Shown: in pieces, positions 41,988 to 50,761 of the stretch
Layout: each line of letters starts with the position of its first letter
Position numbering within the stretch: position 1 is the stretch's first letter
NCBI RefSeq assembly: GCF_000717335.1
Contig: NZ_JNYZ01000029.1
Location: 98,489 to 162,488, forward strand
DNA from: Amycolatopsis jejuensis
GTDB lineage: Bacteria; Actinomycetota; Actinomycetes; Mycobacteriales; Pseudonocardiaceae
Length of the DNA stretch: 64,000 nt
Direction: 5' to 3'
Notes under the pieces: generated by a model
What the model was told of the DNA's origin: nothing
Databases searched by the model: none
The model's input: the letters and a program-made list of their open reading frames with translations, nothing else
Program-made: the position numbers and the translations under genes

Positions 41988-43931
41988 ATGTCGCAATCGG
42001 TGCACTCTCCCGGTGTGGAACCGCGCGGGGCCAGCTCTGCCACGGTGGCCCGGCAGGCCGCGGCGAGGGATTCGCTTCCGTGGCATGATCGGCGGGCATT
42101 CGAGGATGTGCGGCGGGGTCGGGTCGCTGCCATCGAGCCGCCGGTCGTTCGTGACGCGGCGGGGAGGGTGGTCTGGGACCTCACGAGCTACTCGTTCGTG
42201 GAAGGCGATGCACCGGCGACTGTGCACCCGAGTCTCTGGCGGCTTGCGGAGCTCAACCGGCATCACGGCTTGTTCCAGGTTACGGAGCGGGTGTATCAGG
42301 TCCGCGGCTATGACGCGGCGAACATGACCATCGTGGTGGGCGACCGGGGTTTCGTGGTGATCGATCCGCTGACGTGTGTGGAAACGGCGGCGGCCGGACT
42401 GGAACTCGTCCGGTCGAGCTTGGGTGATCTCCCGGTGACCGCTGTGGTGCACACCCATTGTCATATCGATCACTTCGGCGGGGTGAAGGGGGTGGTCGAC
42501 GAGGTCGACGTGCTCGCTGGGCGGGTTCCGGTGGTGGCTCCGGCCGGCTTCTACGAGGAAGCGGTGAAGGAGAACGTGTCTGCAGGTACGGCGATGGGCA
42601 GGCGGGCGGGCTTCATGTTCGGTGGCCGGTTGCCCAGGAATGCCTGTGGGCATGTGATGATCGGGATCGCGCCGGGTGTTGCGACCGGGACCAGTACGTT
42701 GATCCGGCCTACGCACGAGGTGACCGAAACCGGCGAGGAGCTGGTTCTCGACGGTGTCCGCTTCGTGTTCCAGTCCGTGCCGGGTACCGAGGCGCCGGCG
42801 GAGGTGAACTTTCATCTGCCGGAGTTCCGCGCCCTGTGCATGGCCGAGACGGTCTCGCAGCAGATGCACAATCTCTACACGCTGCGTGGCGCCCCGGTGC
42901 GCGACGCGCTCCGGTGGAGCGGCGCAATCGACGAGGCTTTGCGCTTGTTCGGCGGCCAGAGCGACGTGATGTTCATCAGTCACCAGTGGCCGACCTGGGG
43001 CCGGGACCGGATCGCCGAACTGCTCGGCATGCAGCGGGATGTGTACCGTTACCTGCACGATGAGGTCCTCCGGCTGGCCAACCACGGCTACACTCCTGCC
43101 GAGATCGGTGAGCTGATCGCCCTTCCTGCACCGCTGGATGCGTTCTGGGCGAACCATGGCTGTTACGGCTCGGTGAACCACAACGCGAAGGCCGTGTACC
43201 AGCACTATCTCGGCTGGTTCGACGGGAACCCCGCCAACCTCCATCCGCTTGCCCCGGCCGACGCCGGACGGCGGTATGTCGGCTTGATGGGCGGGGTCGA
43301 CCAGGTGGTCGCGCATGCGCAGCGCGCGCACGACGAGGGGGAGGACCGGTGGGCCGCCGAGCTGCTGAAGCACGTCCTCGCGGCCGAACCGCAGCATGAA
43401 CCGGCGCGAGCACTTCAGGCTGCTGTGTTCGAACAGCTCGGCTACCAGTCCGAGAGCGGAGCGTGGCGGAACTTCTACCTGGTCGGGGCGCATGAGCTGC
43501 GGCACGGTTTCCCCGGTGGACGGTCGTTCAGCAACGCGAGCCCGGATTTGCTCGCCGGGATGACGACCTCGATGCTGCTCGACTATCTGGCGATCAGGTT
43601 GAACGGCCCGAGGGCGGCGGCGAGGGAGCTCCGCGTCGGGCTCGACGTTGCGGATGCGGATTCGGGTTCGGTGGAAGAACGGCTGCTGCTGGTCGTGCAG
43701 AACGGGATCCTCCGCTCGGTGGTGGCGAGTGCAGCAGAGGAGCCTGCCGGGACCTTGCGGATCAGCCGGGCCGCGCTTGCCGCGCTGGCTTACGGCGCAA
43801 CCTCGCTGGCGGAACTGCTCGCGGACGGAGGGGCCGAAGTGGACGGTGACGACGCGGATCTGGCCGATCTGCTCGGGCTGCTCGACACGTTCACCGGGGA
43901 CTTCGACGTCATCACCCCGAATCTGCGGTAA
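41988..43931 (+). CDS. Alkylsulfatase, metallo-beta-lactamase fold (SdsA-like)
   Basis: A 647-residue SdsA1/BDS1-type alkylsulfatase, close to the usual family length. The binuclear zinc motif HTHCHIDHFGG is at about residue 155, with further conserved FISHQWPTWG and the alpha-helical dimerisation domain (NHGCYGSVNHNAKAVYQHYL), followed by an SCP2-like C-terminal domain. It cleaves the C-O bond of alkyl sulfates to give an alcohol and sulfate. No signal peptide is evident, so it is probably cytoplasmic, although some members are exported. Downstream alcohol and aldehyde dehydrogenases could oxidise the alcohol to an acid. It is the first gene of a five-gene cluster. Confidence 0.86.
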   Translation: MSQSVHSPGVEPRGASSATVARQAAARDSLPWHDRRAFEDVRRGRVAAIEPPVVRDAAGRVVWDLTSYSFVEGDAPATVHPSLWRLAELNRHHGLFQVTERVYQVRGYDAANMTIVVGDRGFVVIDPLTCVETAAAGLELVRSSLGDLPVTAVVHTHCHIDHFGGVKGVVDEVDVLAGRVPVVAPAGFYEEAVKENVSAGTAMGRRAGFMFGGRLPRNACGHVMIGIAPGVATGTSTLIRPTHEVTETGEELVLDGVRFVFQSVPGTEAPAEVNFHLPEFRALCMAETVSQQMHNLYTLRGAPVRDALRWSGAIDEALRLFGGQSDVMFISHQWPTWGRDRIAELLGMQRDVYRYLHDEVLRLANHGYTPAEIGELIALPAPLDAFWANHGCYGSVNHNAKAVYQHYLGWFDGNPANLHPLAPADAGRRYVGLMGGVDQVVAHAQRAHDEGEDRWAAELLKHVLAAEPQHEPARALQAAVFEQLGYQSESGAWRNFYLVGAHELRHGFPGGRSFSNASPDLLAGMTTSMLLDYLAIRLNGPRAAARELRVGLDVADADSGSVEERLLLVVQNGILRSVVASAAEEPAGTLRISRAALAALAYGATSLAELLADGGAEVDGDDADLADLLGLLDTFTGDFDVITPNLR

Positions 43932-44073
43932 GGGCGCCACCCGGCGAGGTGCGTTTTCCGTACGACCGTGACGTTTTGCGGGTAGCCGGATCGGGGCCGG
44001 CGGATGACCATACGCGAACAGAGTGCGTGGCACCGGGTGCGCACCGCGGACGGGTGTGGAGGCCGGAAACGCG

Positions 44074-45174
44074 ATGAAGATCCAGGCGGCGGTGACCCGC
44101 GAAAAGGGCCGGGAGTTTTCGATCGAGGAGGTGGATCTCGCCACTCCGCGGGACGACGAGGTGATCGTCCGGGTGGTTGCGTCGGGAGTGTGTCACACCG
44201 ATCTGATCGTCCGCGACCAGTACTATCCCGTCCCGTTGCCGATCGTGCTCGGCCACGAAGGTTCCGGCGTCGTCGAACGGGTCGGTGCACAGGTTCGCCA
44301 TGTTTCCCCGGGTGACCACGTGGTTTTGAGCTATTACTTCTGCGGGGAGTGCCGGAACTGCATCGTGGGTGCCCGAAGCTACTGTCTTCGGCTCTTCGCC
44401 TGCAATTTCGGCGGCTCGCGGCTGGACGGATCCACGACTCTCAGCCGTGGCCCCGAAAAACTGCACAGCAACTTCTTCTCCCAGTCTTCCTGGGCGACCC
44501 GCGCGCTCGTGAACGCGCGAAACGTCGTCAAGGTACGCAAGGACGTCCCTCTCGAACTTTTCGGCCCGCTGGGCTGTGGCGTTCAGACCGGCGCGGGCGC
44601 GGTGCTCAACAGTCTCGAAGCCCGGCCGGGCTCGGCGATTGCCGTGTTCGGTACCGGTGGAGTCGGCCTGTCCGCGGTCATGGCGGCCGGTATTGCCGGC
44701 TGTCTCACGATCATTGCCGTCGACGTCAACGAAAGCCGGCTGGCGCTCGCCCGGGATCTCGGTGCCACACACACCCTGAACCCGGTGACCGATGACGTCG
44801 TCGCCGGAATTCAGGAGATCACCGGAGGTGGTGCGCACTACTCGATCGAAACGACCGCCCGTCCCGAAGTGTTCCGCCAGGCCGTCGACTCGCTTGGCCT
44901 GAGGGGCGTGTGCGGGCTGATCGGCGCGGCGCCGATGGGAACCGAAGCGACCTTCGACATGAACAACATCCTTTTCGGACGGACGGTGCGCGGAATCGTC
45001 TCGGGCGACTCGATCGCCGAAACCTTCATCCCCCAATTGATCGAGTTCTACCTCCAGGGCCGTTTCCCGCTCGACAAACTGGTTCGCTACTACAACTTCG
45101 ACGAGGTCAACGAAGCTGCGCGCGCTTCCGAGCGCGGCGAGGTCGTCAAGGCAATCCTGCGGATGCCCTCGTGA
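44074..45174 (+). CDS. Zinc-dependent alcohol dehydrogenase (aryl-alcohol type)
   Basis: A 366-residue medium-chain zinc alcohol dehydrogenase. Catalytic zinc ligands are in SGVCHTDL (about residue 38) and GHEGSG (about 62), and the structural zinc site CGECRNC plus a fourth Cys is near 92-106. The Rossmann motif GTGGVGLSAVMAA is near 192, followed by VDVNESRLALARDLGATHTL, an Asp that prefers NAD. It is of the aryl-alcohol/benzyl-alcohol branch. The GTG and TTG codons upstream in the same frame are less likely because GGAGG precedes the ATG. It lies between the alkylsulfatase and the aldehyde dehydrogenase, so it would oxidise the released alcohol to an aldehyde. Confidence 0.86.
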   Translation: MKIQAAVTREKGREFSIEEVDLATPRDDEVIVRVVASGVCHTDLIVRDQYYPVPLPIVLGHEGSGVVERVGAQVRHVSPGDHVVLSYYFCGECRNCIVGARSYCLRLFACNFGGSRLDGSTTLSRGPEKLHSNFFSQSSWATRALVNARNVVKVRKDVPLELFGPLGCGVQTGAGAVLNSLEARPGSAIAVFGTGGVGLSAVMAAGIAGCLTIIAVDVNESRLALARDLGATHTLNPVTDDVVAGIQEITGGGAHYSIETTARPEVFRQAVDSLGLRGVCGLIGAAPMGTEATFDMNNILFGRTVRGIVSGDSIAETFIPQLIEFYLQGRFPLDKLVRYYNFDEVNEAARASERGEVVKAILRMPS

Positions 45175-45227
45175 GAACCGCCGAAGAACCGATCCCGGCA
45201 ACCTCGTACTCGTAAGGAAGAAGTCAC

Positions 45228-46736
45228 ATGAACAACCGGAATCTCGCCGGCGCCGTGCCCGACGTCGCCCTGAAACCCCGCTATCTTCCGTTTGTCGACG
45301 GGAAGTTCACTGCCTCGTCGGACGAGGTCTTCCCGGCGGTCAACCCGGCGACCGGGGAACACCTCGCGGACCTGACTCGCGGGAACAGCCGGGACATCGA
45401 TGCGGCGGTCGCCGCGGCCACTGCGGCTTTCCCCTCCTGGGCGGCGACTCGCGTGGAGGAGCGGTGCGCCATGCTGCTGAAGCTGGCCGACGCGCTCGAG
45501 GGCGACGCCGAGCGCCTTGCCCTGATCGACTCACTGGACATCGGCCGGAGGGTCTTCGAGACCACGATCGACCACACCATCGCGGTCGGCCAGTTCCGGT
45601 TCTTCGCCGCGGCCGCGGTGACCCACTCGGGATGGAACCGCTCGATCCCGGGCGGATGGGCGCTCGCCAAACGGGAACCCTACGGCGTGTGCGGCCAGAT
45701 CATTCCCTGGAACGTGCCTGCGATCATGACCGCTTTCAAGATCGCTCCCGCGCTCGCCGCCGGCAACACGGTCGTCCTCAAGCCCGATGAGAACGCCTCC
45801 TTGTCCACCATGGAACTGTGCGCGCACGTCGCGGAGATCTTCCCGCCCGGGGTGGTCAACGTCGTGCCCGGCTTCGGCGAAGAAGCCGGCGCCGCGCTGA
45901 CCGCGCACCCCGGGGTGGCCAAGCTGGCTTTCACCGGGAGCTCCGAGGTCGGGCGGCTGGTGTCGCACGCCGGGGCCGAACGGCTCGTACCGGTCACTCT
46001 CGAGCTCGGTGGCAAGAGCCCGAACATCGTTTTCCCCGATGTGCAGGACCTCGATGCCCTCGTCGACAACGTGGCGTTCGCGGCCACCTACTGCAACGGC
46101 CAATCGTGTCTCGCCGGCACCCGCCTGTTCGTGCATGACGACGTGTACGACCGGTTCCTGGGCAAGCTGGTGGAAGCGTTCCGCCGGATGAAGGTCGGGT
46201 CGCCGCTGGATCCGGCGACCACGATCAGCTGCCTCGTGTCCGGCGAGCAAGGGGAGAAGGTACTCGGCTACGTCGATATCGGACGGAATGAAGGCGCCGA
46301 GCTTCTCGTCGGCGGCAACCGGGTCGCCGTCCCCGGTAACGAACACGGCTGGTTCGTCGAGCCCACGCTGTTCGCGGTCGACAACCAGATGCGGATCGCC
46401 CAGGAGGAGATTTTCGGCCCCGTGCTGTCGGTGCTGAGGTGGAACGACTTCGACACGATGATCGCCGAAGCGAATGACGTCCGCTACGGCCTGGCCGCCG
46501 GGCTGTACACCAACGACCTCGCGAACGCGATGCGTGCCGCCGACGCGCTGCAAGCCGGTTCCGTCTGGGTCAACCAGTACTTCAACATGGTCGACGGCTC
46601 GCCGTTCGGCGGGCACAAGGAAAGCGGCATCGGGAGCGAGCTCTGTGCCGAGACGCTCAACATGTACACGCACCTGAAGTCGGTCACGCTGGCCGCCCAG
46701 CTGCCGCAACCCTTCTACCTCCCGCCCGCGGCCTAG
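45228..46736 (+). CDS. Aldehyde dehydrogenase (NAD-dependent)
   Basis: A 502-residue ALDH superfamily protein. The NAD-binding WNVPAIMTAFKIAPALAAGN, the catalytic Glu in TLELGGKSPNIVF (about residue 259) and the nucleophile Cys in YCNGQSCLAGTR (about 293) are all present, as is EEIFGPVLSV near 390. Length is normal. AAGGAAG lies 7 nt upstream of the ATG. It follows the alcohol dehydrogenase by 53 bp and would convert the aldehyde to a carboxylate. An aldehyde from aromatic or long-chain alcohols is possible; the sequence does not decide. Confidence 0.88.
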   Translation: MNNRNLAGAVPDVALKPRYLPFVDGKFTASSDEVFPAVNPATGEHLADLTRGNSRDIDAAVAAATAAFPSWAATRVEERCAMLLKLADALEGDAERLALIDSLDIGRRVFETTIDHTIAVGQFRFFAAAAVTHSGWNRSIPGGWALAKREPYGVCGQIIPWNVPAIMTAFKIAPALAAGNTVVLKPDENASLSTMELCAHVAEIFPPGVVNVVPGFGEEAGAALTAHPGVAKLAFTGSSEVGRLVSHAGAERLVPVTLELGGKSPNIVFPDVQDLDALVDNVAFAATYCNGQSCLAGTRLFVHDDVYDRFLGKLVEAFRRMKVGSPLDPATTISCLVSGEQGEKVLGYVDIGRNEGAELLVGGNRVAVPGNEHGWFVEPTLFAVDNQMRIAQEEIFGPVLSVLRWNDFDTMIAEANDVRYGLAAGLYTNDLANAMRAADALQAGSVWVNQYFNMVDGSPFGGHKESGIGSELCAETLNMYTHLKSVTLAAQLPQPFYLPPAA

Positions 46737-46780
46737 CCCGCGGGCTGCTGCTCCCCGCTCTCCGACCCCCAGAGGCGACG

Positions 46781-48100
46781 ATGAATCAGCCGACTGTGCC
46801 ACCCGGTGGTATCCGCTCGTGGCTCATCACCGGAATGCTCTTCGTATTCTTGATCATCAACTTCGCGGACAAAGCGGTGCTCGGCCTGACGGCGGTGCCG
46901 CTGATGAACGAACTCGGGATTTCACCGGCCGCGTACGGCCTGTTGTCGTCAGGATTCTTCTTCCTGTTCAGCGTTGCTGCCCTGCTGGTCGGTTTGGTGT
47001 CCAACCGGCTGTCCACCAAGTGGGTCATCTTCGGGATGGCCGTCCTCTGGTCGGTGTCCCAGATGACGATTCTCGCGGCGGCGAGCGGTTTCGTGACCCT
47101 GCTCGTCACCCGCATCGTGCTCGGTGCCGCCGAGGGGCCGGCCACGCCGATCGCCAACCACGCCGCCCACAAATGGTTCGCGGATCGCGACCGCAGCCTG
47201 GTGAGCGGGCTGATCGGGCTCGGCGTACCGGTGGGGGTCATCATCGCGTCGCCGATACTGAGCTGGGTCATTGCCGACCACGGGTGGCGGGCTGCCTTCG
47301 GCGTGACCGGCGCGGTCGGGCTGGTGTGGGCGGTGGGGTGGCTGTTCATCGGAAAAGAAGGGCCGATCAAGGACAGCATGGTCACGCCCGGAGGCCGCTC
47401 CGATCCGCAGAAGACGGTCTCCACCTGGCGGATTCTCCGTACCGGCACCTGGCTGGCGAGCGTCGCCGGCAGCTTCGCCGCCTTCTGGTCGGTTGCCGTC
47501 CTCGTCGCGTGGCTGCCGCCGTACCTTGCCAAGGTGCTGGGGTACCCCACCCGGGAGACGGGGTATGTGGTCGTGGTTCCGTGGGCGGTGATGGGGGCGG
47601 CCATTTTCCTGCACGGGGTGGTCGCCCGCCGGGTGATGCGCCGCGGGGTGTCGAGCCGCCGAGCCAGGGGAGTGGTCCCGGGAGTGTGCGTCGTGGTGGC
47701 GGGAGTGACGTTGCTCGCCGCGATCGCGGTGGGGGACGGCTGGCTGAAGATCCTGCTGCTGGGCGTCGGTTTCGGCCTCGGCTCGGTGATCATCCCGGTC
47801 GGGCAGACGACGTCGGCCGAGATCTGCCCGGTCGAGCGGCGGGGCGGCGTCCTGGGCGCATACGCGGCGGTCTACTCGGTCGCCGGGATCATCGCCCCGG
47901 CCCTCACCGGATCGTTGGTGGGTGCGTACGTGCTGCCGGCCACCGGGTACGCGGTGGCGTTCGCCGTCACCGGTGCGCTTCTCGTGGTGTGCGGAGTTCT
48001 GGCTGCCTGCTTCGTCCGGCCGGAGCGTGATCGGGAACGCATTGCGATGGCGACGCGGGAACCCGACGGAGACCTGATCCGCCCGGCGGTCATGCCGTGA
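46781..48100 (+). CDS. MFS transporter (anion:cation symporter type)
   Basis: A 439-residue major facilitator with about twelve hydrophobic helices. The N-terminal loop has FLIINFADKAVLGLTAVPLM, and the family signature between helices 2 and 3 reads LVGLVSNRLSTKWVIFGMAV. The pattern NFADKAV is typical of the ACS branch that imports organic anions such as aromatic acids or glucarate. GAGGCGACG before the ATG is a modest ribosome binding site. It lies 44 bp after the aldehyde dehydrogenase on the same strand, so it probably imports the pathway substrate. Confidence 0.84.
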   Translation: MNQPTVPPGGIRSWLITGMLFVFLIINFADKAVLGLTAVPLMNELGISPAAYGLLSSGFFFLFSVAALLVGLVSNRLSTKWVIFGMAVLWSVSQMTILAAASGFVTLLVTRIVLGAAEGPATPIANHAAHKWFADRDRSLVSGLIGLGVPVGVIIASPILSWVIADHGWRAAFGVTGAVGLVWAVGWLFIGKEGPIKDSMVTPGGRSDPQKTVSTWRILRTGTWLASVAGSFAAFWSVAVLVAWLPPYLAKVLGYPTRETGYVVVVPWAVMGAAIFLHGVVARRVMRRGVSSRRARGVVPGVCVVVAGVTLLAAIAVGDGWLKILLLGVGFGLGSVIIPVGQTTSAEICPVERRGGVLGAYAAVYSVAGIIAPALTGSLVGAYVLPATGYAVAFAVTGALLVVCGVLAACFVRPERDRERIAMATREPDGDLIRPAVMP

Positions 48101-48264
48101 AGGTTCGCCCGGCCTGACTCGGGGATGGTCCGCCCGGAGACCACGGCAGGTATGTCGCATTCTTGGCGACCGTCACGTCTCGACGTAAGCTGTTCGCCCG
48201 GCCCTGATGACCGGGGCCGGGCAAATCTGCCGCCGCAGTGTCGCAGCGGGCTGAGGAGGGCACG

Positions 48265-49236
48265 ATGACGTCGAGTCCACGGCTGCAAGTGTCCACGCAG
48301 GACCCGGACGAGGCGCATCTTCGCCTCACGGAGATCTACTGCGCGCACACGCAGGAGGTGCGCAGCGGGTTCGCCGGGTTCCAGGCCAGCCAGAAGTCCA
48401 GCGGGTTTCCCGGGCTGGACCTCGACGAGCTCGGATACGGCCGGGGCGAGGTCGTGGTCAAGCCGGTACCGTTCGAGGACTTCGTCCTGATCAGCCTGCC
48501 GGTCGGCGGGACGTTCGCGGTTCGTTCCGACACCGGCGAGGCGGTGCGGGTGGAGCACCGCTCCGTCGTCATGGACGGATATGGCAAGCACGAAATGCGG
48601 TGGGGCCTCGGCTGCCGGCTGCTGAACGTCCGGCTGAGCCGCCTGCGGCTGGAACAGGCGGCCGCGGACCTGCGCGGACTGGATGCGCCACTGCGGGTGC
48701 GGTTCGGTCTCGGTGAGCCGGTCGCTGCACAGGCCAAGGTGTGGGACAGTGTCGTGCGGAGCCTTTGGCAGCACATCGTGCCCAGCGGCGTCGCCGAGAC
48801 CAGCCCGCTCGTGCGCACCCAAGTGCTGCGGCTGACTGTCGCGGCGGCGCTGGAAGCATTCCCGAACTCGGCCGAAGCCGTCGACCCGGTCGACCCCGAT
48901 TTCGTGGCACCGTCGGCGGTGCGCCGGGCAGTGTCGTACATCGAGAATTCCGCAGCGGAGGACATCAGCCTGCGTGACATCGCAGCGTCGGCACGAGTGA
49001 GCCCACGGGCCCTGCAAGTCGCGTTCCGACGCCACCGGGACACGACACCCCTTCGCTATCTGCGCGACGTGCGGCTGCGGCGTGCGCACCAGGAACTCCG
49101 TGAAGCAGACCCGGAAGGAGGGACAACCGTCAGCGAGATCGCATTTCGCTGGGGCTTCGGCAACTTGGGCCGATTCGCCGAGGAACACCGGAAGGCATTC
49201 GGGACAACGCCGAGCCAAGCGCTGCGAGACGGTTGA
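48265..49236 (+). CDS. AraC-family transcriptional regulator
   Basis: A 323-residue AraC/XylS protein. The C-terminal double HTH begins VRRAVSYIENSAAEDISLRD and continues ARVSPRALQVAFRRHRDTTP to WGFGNLGRFAEEHRKAFGTT. The N-terminal part resembles AraC-binding-like domain 2 as in aryl-alcohol or benzoate regulators. GAGGAGGG precedes the ATG by 5 nt. It is the only regulator near the sulfatase-ADH-ALDH-MFS genes and reads in the same direction, 164 bp downstream; it most likely activates them when the substrate is present. Confidence 0.86.
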   Translation: MTSSPRLQVSTQDPDEAHLRLTEIYCAHTQEVRSGFAGFQASQKSSGFPGLDLDELGYGRGEVVVKPVPFEDFVLISLPVGGTFAVRSDTGEAVRVEHRSVVMDGYGKHEMRWGLGCRLLNVRLSRLRLEQAAADLRGLDAPLRVRFGLGEPVAAQAKVWDSVVRSLWQHIVPSGVAETSPLVRTQVLRLTVAAALEAFPNSAEAVDPVDPDFVAPSAVRRAVSYIENSAAEDISLRDIAASARVSPRALQVAFRRHRDTTPLRYLRDVRLRRAHQELREADPEGGTTVSEIAFRWGFGNLGRFAEEHRKAFGTTPSQALRDG

Positions 49237-49266
49237 TCATGGTGTTCTGAAGGACAACCCAAGATC

Positions 49267-49404
49267 ATGTCCGATGACGAGGAGTTCGTGAGGAACGCGG
49301 GCAACGCCGTGAGCAAGTGGGACAACAAGGGCGAGCTCGCCGGCTCTCCGGTACGGACTTGCAAGGCCGAGGACGGCGAGATCGTCAGCAACGTCCCGGT
49401 CTGA
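49267..49404 (+). CDS. Small hypothetical protein of 45 residues
   Basis: The frame MSDDEEFVRNAGNAVSKWDN continues to EDGEIVSNVPV and has a nearly perfect GC-rich third-position pattern. A good ribosome binding site is not obvious (AAGG or AAG just upstream at 49251-49263 is weak). It may be a complete small gene or the end of a larger lost gene. It lies just after the AraC gene on the same strand. Confidence 0.4.
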   Translation: MSDDEEFVRNAGNAVSKWDNKGELAGSPVRTCKAEDGEIVSNVPV

Positions 49405-49445
49405 GCAAGATGCCACAGGCTGAGTGCGAATGTCGGCGCCGGGTG

Positions 49446-50126
49446 TCACTCTCGGGTGGGCCATTCTCGTAGCACGGCCAGGTATAGCCGGACTGCGGTG
49501 TCCTCGAGTTCGGGTAGGTGGGCGACCCGGTTTTCGCGTACGTAGGCGACGACGAGTTCGTGCATGGCGCCGACCAAGGCGCGGTAGATCTCCTTCGGGA
49601 CGGGTGGCCAGTCTGGTTGCGCGCGGCGCGCGGACTGGTGCCAGCGGCCGATCCCCGCGGCGAACCGGGCGCGGGCGAGGTGCAGCTGTTCCCGTGCGGC
49701 CGGGCCGCACGGGAACAGTTCGATGAGGAAGCAGCGCGCGAACTCCGGCTCGCCGGCGAGGAATCCGAGGTATGCGCGCAGGGCGGAGCGGAGGCGGTCC
49801 ATCGGGTCCGTGCCGTGGGTACCGGCGGAGATGCAGGTGAACAGCTGCTTTCCGCCTTCGTCCAAAGCCGTCAGGAACGCGGTTTCCTTGTCGGTGAAGT
49901 GTTCGTAGAAAACGTTGCGTGACACCCGTGCGCGCCGCACGACGTCGGCGACCGTCATGCCGTGGCAGCCGAGTTCTGCCGCGGATGCGATGACCGCCCG
50001 CACGAGTCGCTCCCGGTGTGCTGCGTTGCGTCGATCCGCGGGCAGCGGGGTTCGGCCGCGGGGGAGGCCTGGGTCGGCGCCGTGCGCACGGGCCAGGCTG
50101 CCGCCATCGGGCGGGGATTTCGCCAT
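49446..50126 (-). CDS. TetR-family transcriptional regulator
   Basis: A 226-residue TetR-type repressor. After an extended N-terminus (about 35 residues) the HTH domain reads RERLVRAVIASAAELGCHGM and VADVVRRARVSRNVFYEHFT, with the usual DKETAFL following. The C-terminal ligand domain has no recognised signature. It is divergent from the carboxymuconolactone decarboxylase-like gene with only 26 bp between the starts, so it must bind there and control both directions. The ATG was preferred to the preceding GTG codon. Confidence 0.86.
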   Translation of the reverse strand: MAKSPPDGGSLARAHGADPGLPRGRTPLPADRRNAAHRERLVRAVIASAAELGCHGMTVADVVRRARVSRNVFYEHFTDKETAFLTALDEGGKQLFTCISAGTHGTDPMDRLRSALRAYLGFLAGEPEFARCFLIELFPCGPAAREQLHLARARFAAGIGRWHQSARRAQPDWPPVPKEIYRALVGAMHELVVAYVRENRVAHLPELEDTAVRLYLAVLREWPTRE

Positions 50127-50133
50127 CACAATG

Positions 50134-50153
50134 ATTATGCTAGCGTATTTTTG
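50134..50153. promoter_or_regulatory. TetR operator candidate with overlapping promoter
   Basis: TATGCTAGCGTA is a near-perfect palindrome centred on GCTAGC (50139-50144) between two divergent starts. TAGCGT (50141-50146) is a possible -10 box six bases before the GTG at 50153, implying leaderless translation. Confidence 0.45.
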
Positions 50154-50761
50154 TGAATGATCTTCGACCAGGGTCCGAAAGTGCTGGTCGGCACGGCGTG
50201 GTGAGGACTCCGCGCCTGCTGCCCTTGCCCGCGGCAGAGTGGGACGATTCGGTACGTGAACTGGTTGCCGCGCGAGCCGATGATTGCGGCGCCGTTCCGA
50301 ACATCTTCACCACCTTCGCTCGCCACCCGCAGCTTTTCCGGCGTTGGCTGCCCTTCGGCGGCGAGCTGTTGACCAAAGGATTGCTTCCGCCGCGCGATCG
50401 TGAGCTGATGATCCTGCGCAGCGCTTGGCAATGCCGGTCGGACTACGAATGGGGGCAGCACGAGCCGATCGCCCGCGCGGCCGGACTGGAGAACAGTGAG
50501 ATCGAGCGCGTGCCGGCGGGCCCGGGCGCCGACGGGTGGCGGGAGTTCGACCGAGTGCTGCTCAGCGCCGTCGACGAACTTCACGCGGATGCGCGGATCG
50601 CCGATCGGACCTGGACGCGGCTGGCGCAGCGCTACGACGAACGCCAGCTGATCGAGCTGGTGATGCTGATCGGCCACTACCACCTCGTCGCGTTCGCGCT
50701 GAACTCGTTCGGCGTCCAGCGCGAAACGGGGATTGCCGACCTGCCCACCGGTCATGAGTAG
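50153..50761 (+). CDS. Carboxymuconolactone decarboxylase-like (AhpD-fold) protein
   Basis: A 202-residue protein of the CMD family. It carries LTKGLLPPRDRELMILRSAW and CRSDYEWGQHEPIARAAGL, the segment that in gamma-carboxymuconolactone decarboxylases holds the active-site Glu and His. It lacks the CxxC of the AhpD peroxidase branch. Members decarboxylate or isomerise ring-cleavage products, or are of unknown function. The start is the GTG directly after the promoter; a later GTG at codon 16 is possible. It begins a four-gene operon with an SDR, amidohydrolase and MIP18-type protein, and its stop overlaps the SDR start by 8 bp. Confidence 0.82.
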   Translation: MNDLRPGSESAGRHGVVRTPRLLPLPAAEWDDSVRELVAARADDCGAVPNIFTTFARHPQLFRRWLPFGGELLTKGLLPPRDRELMILRSAWQCRSDYEWGQHEPIARAAGLENSEIERVPAGPGADGWREFDRVLLSAVDELHADARIADRTWTRLAQRYDERQLIELVMLIGHYHLVAFALNSFGVQRETGIADLPTGHE

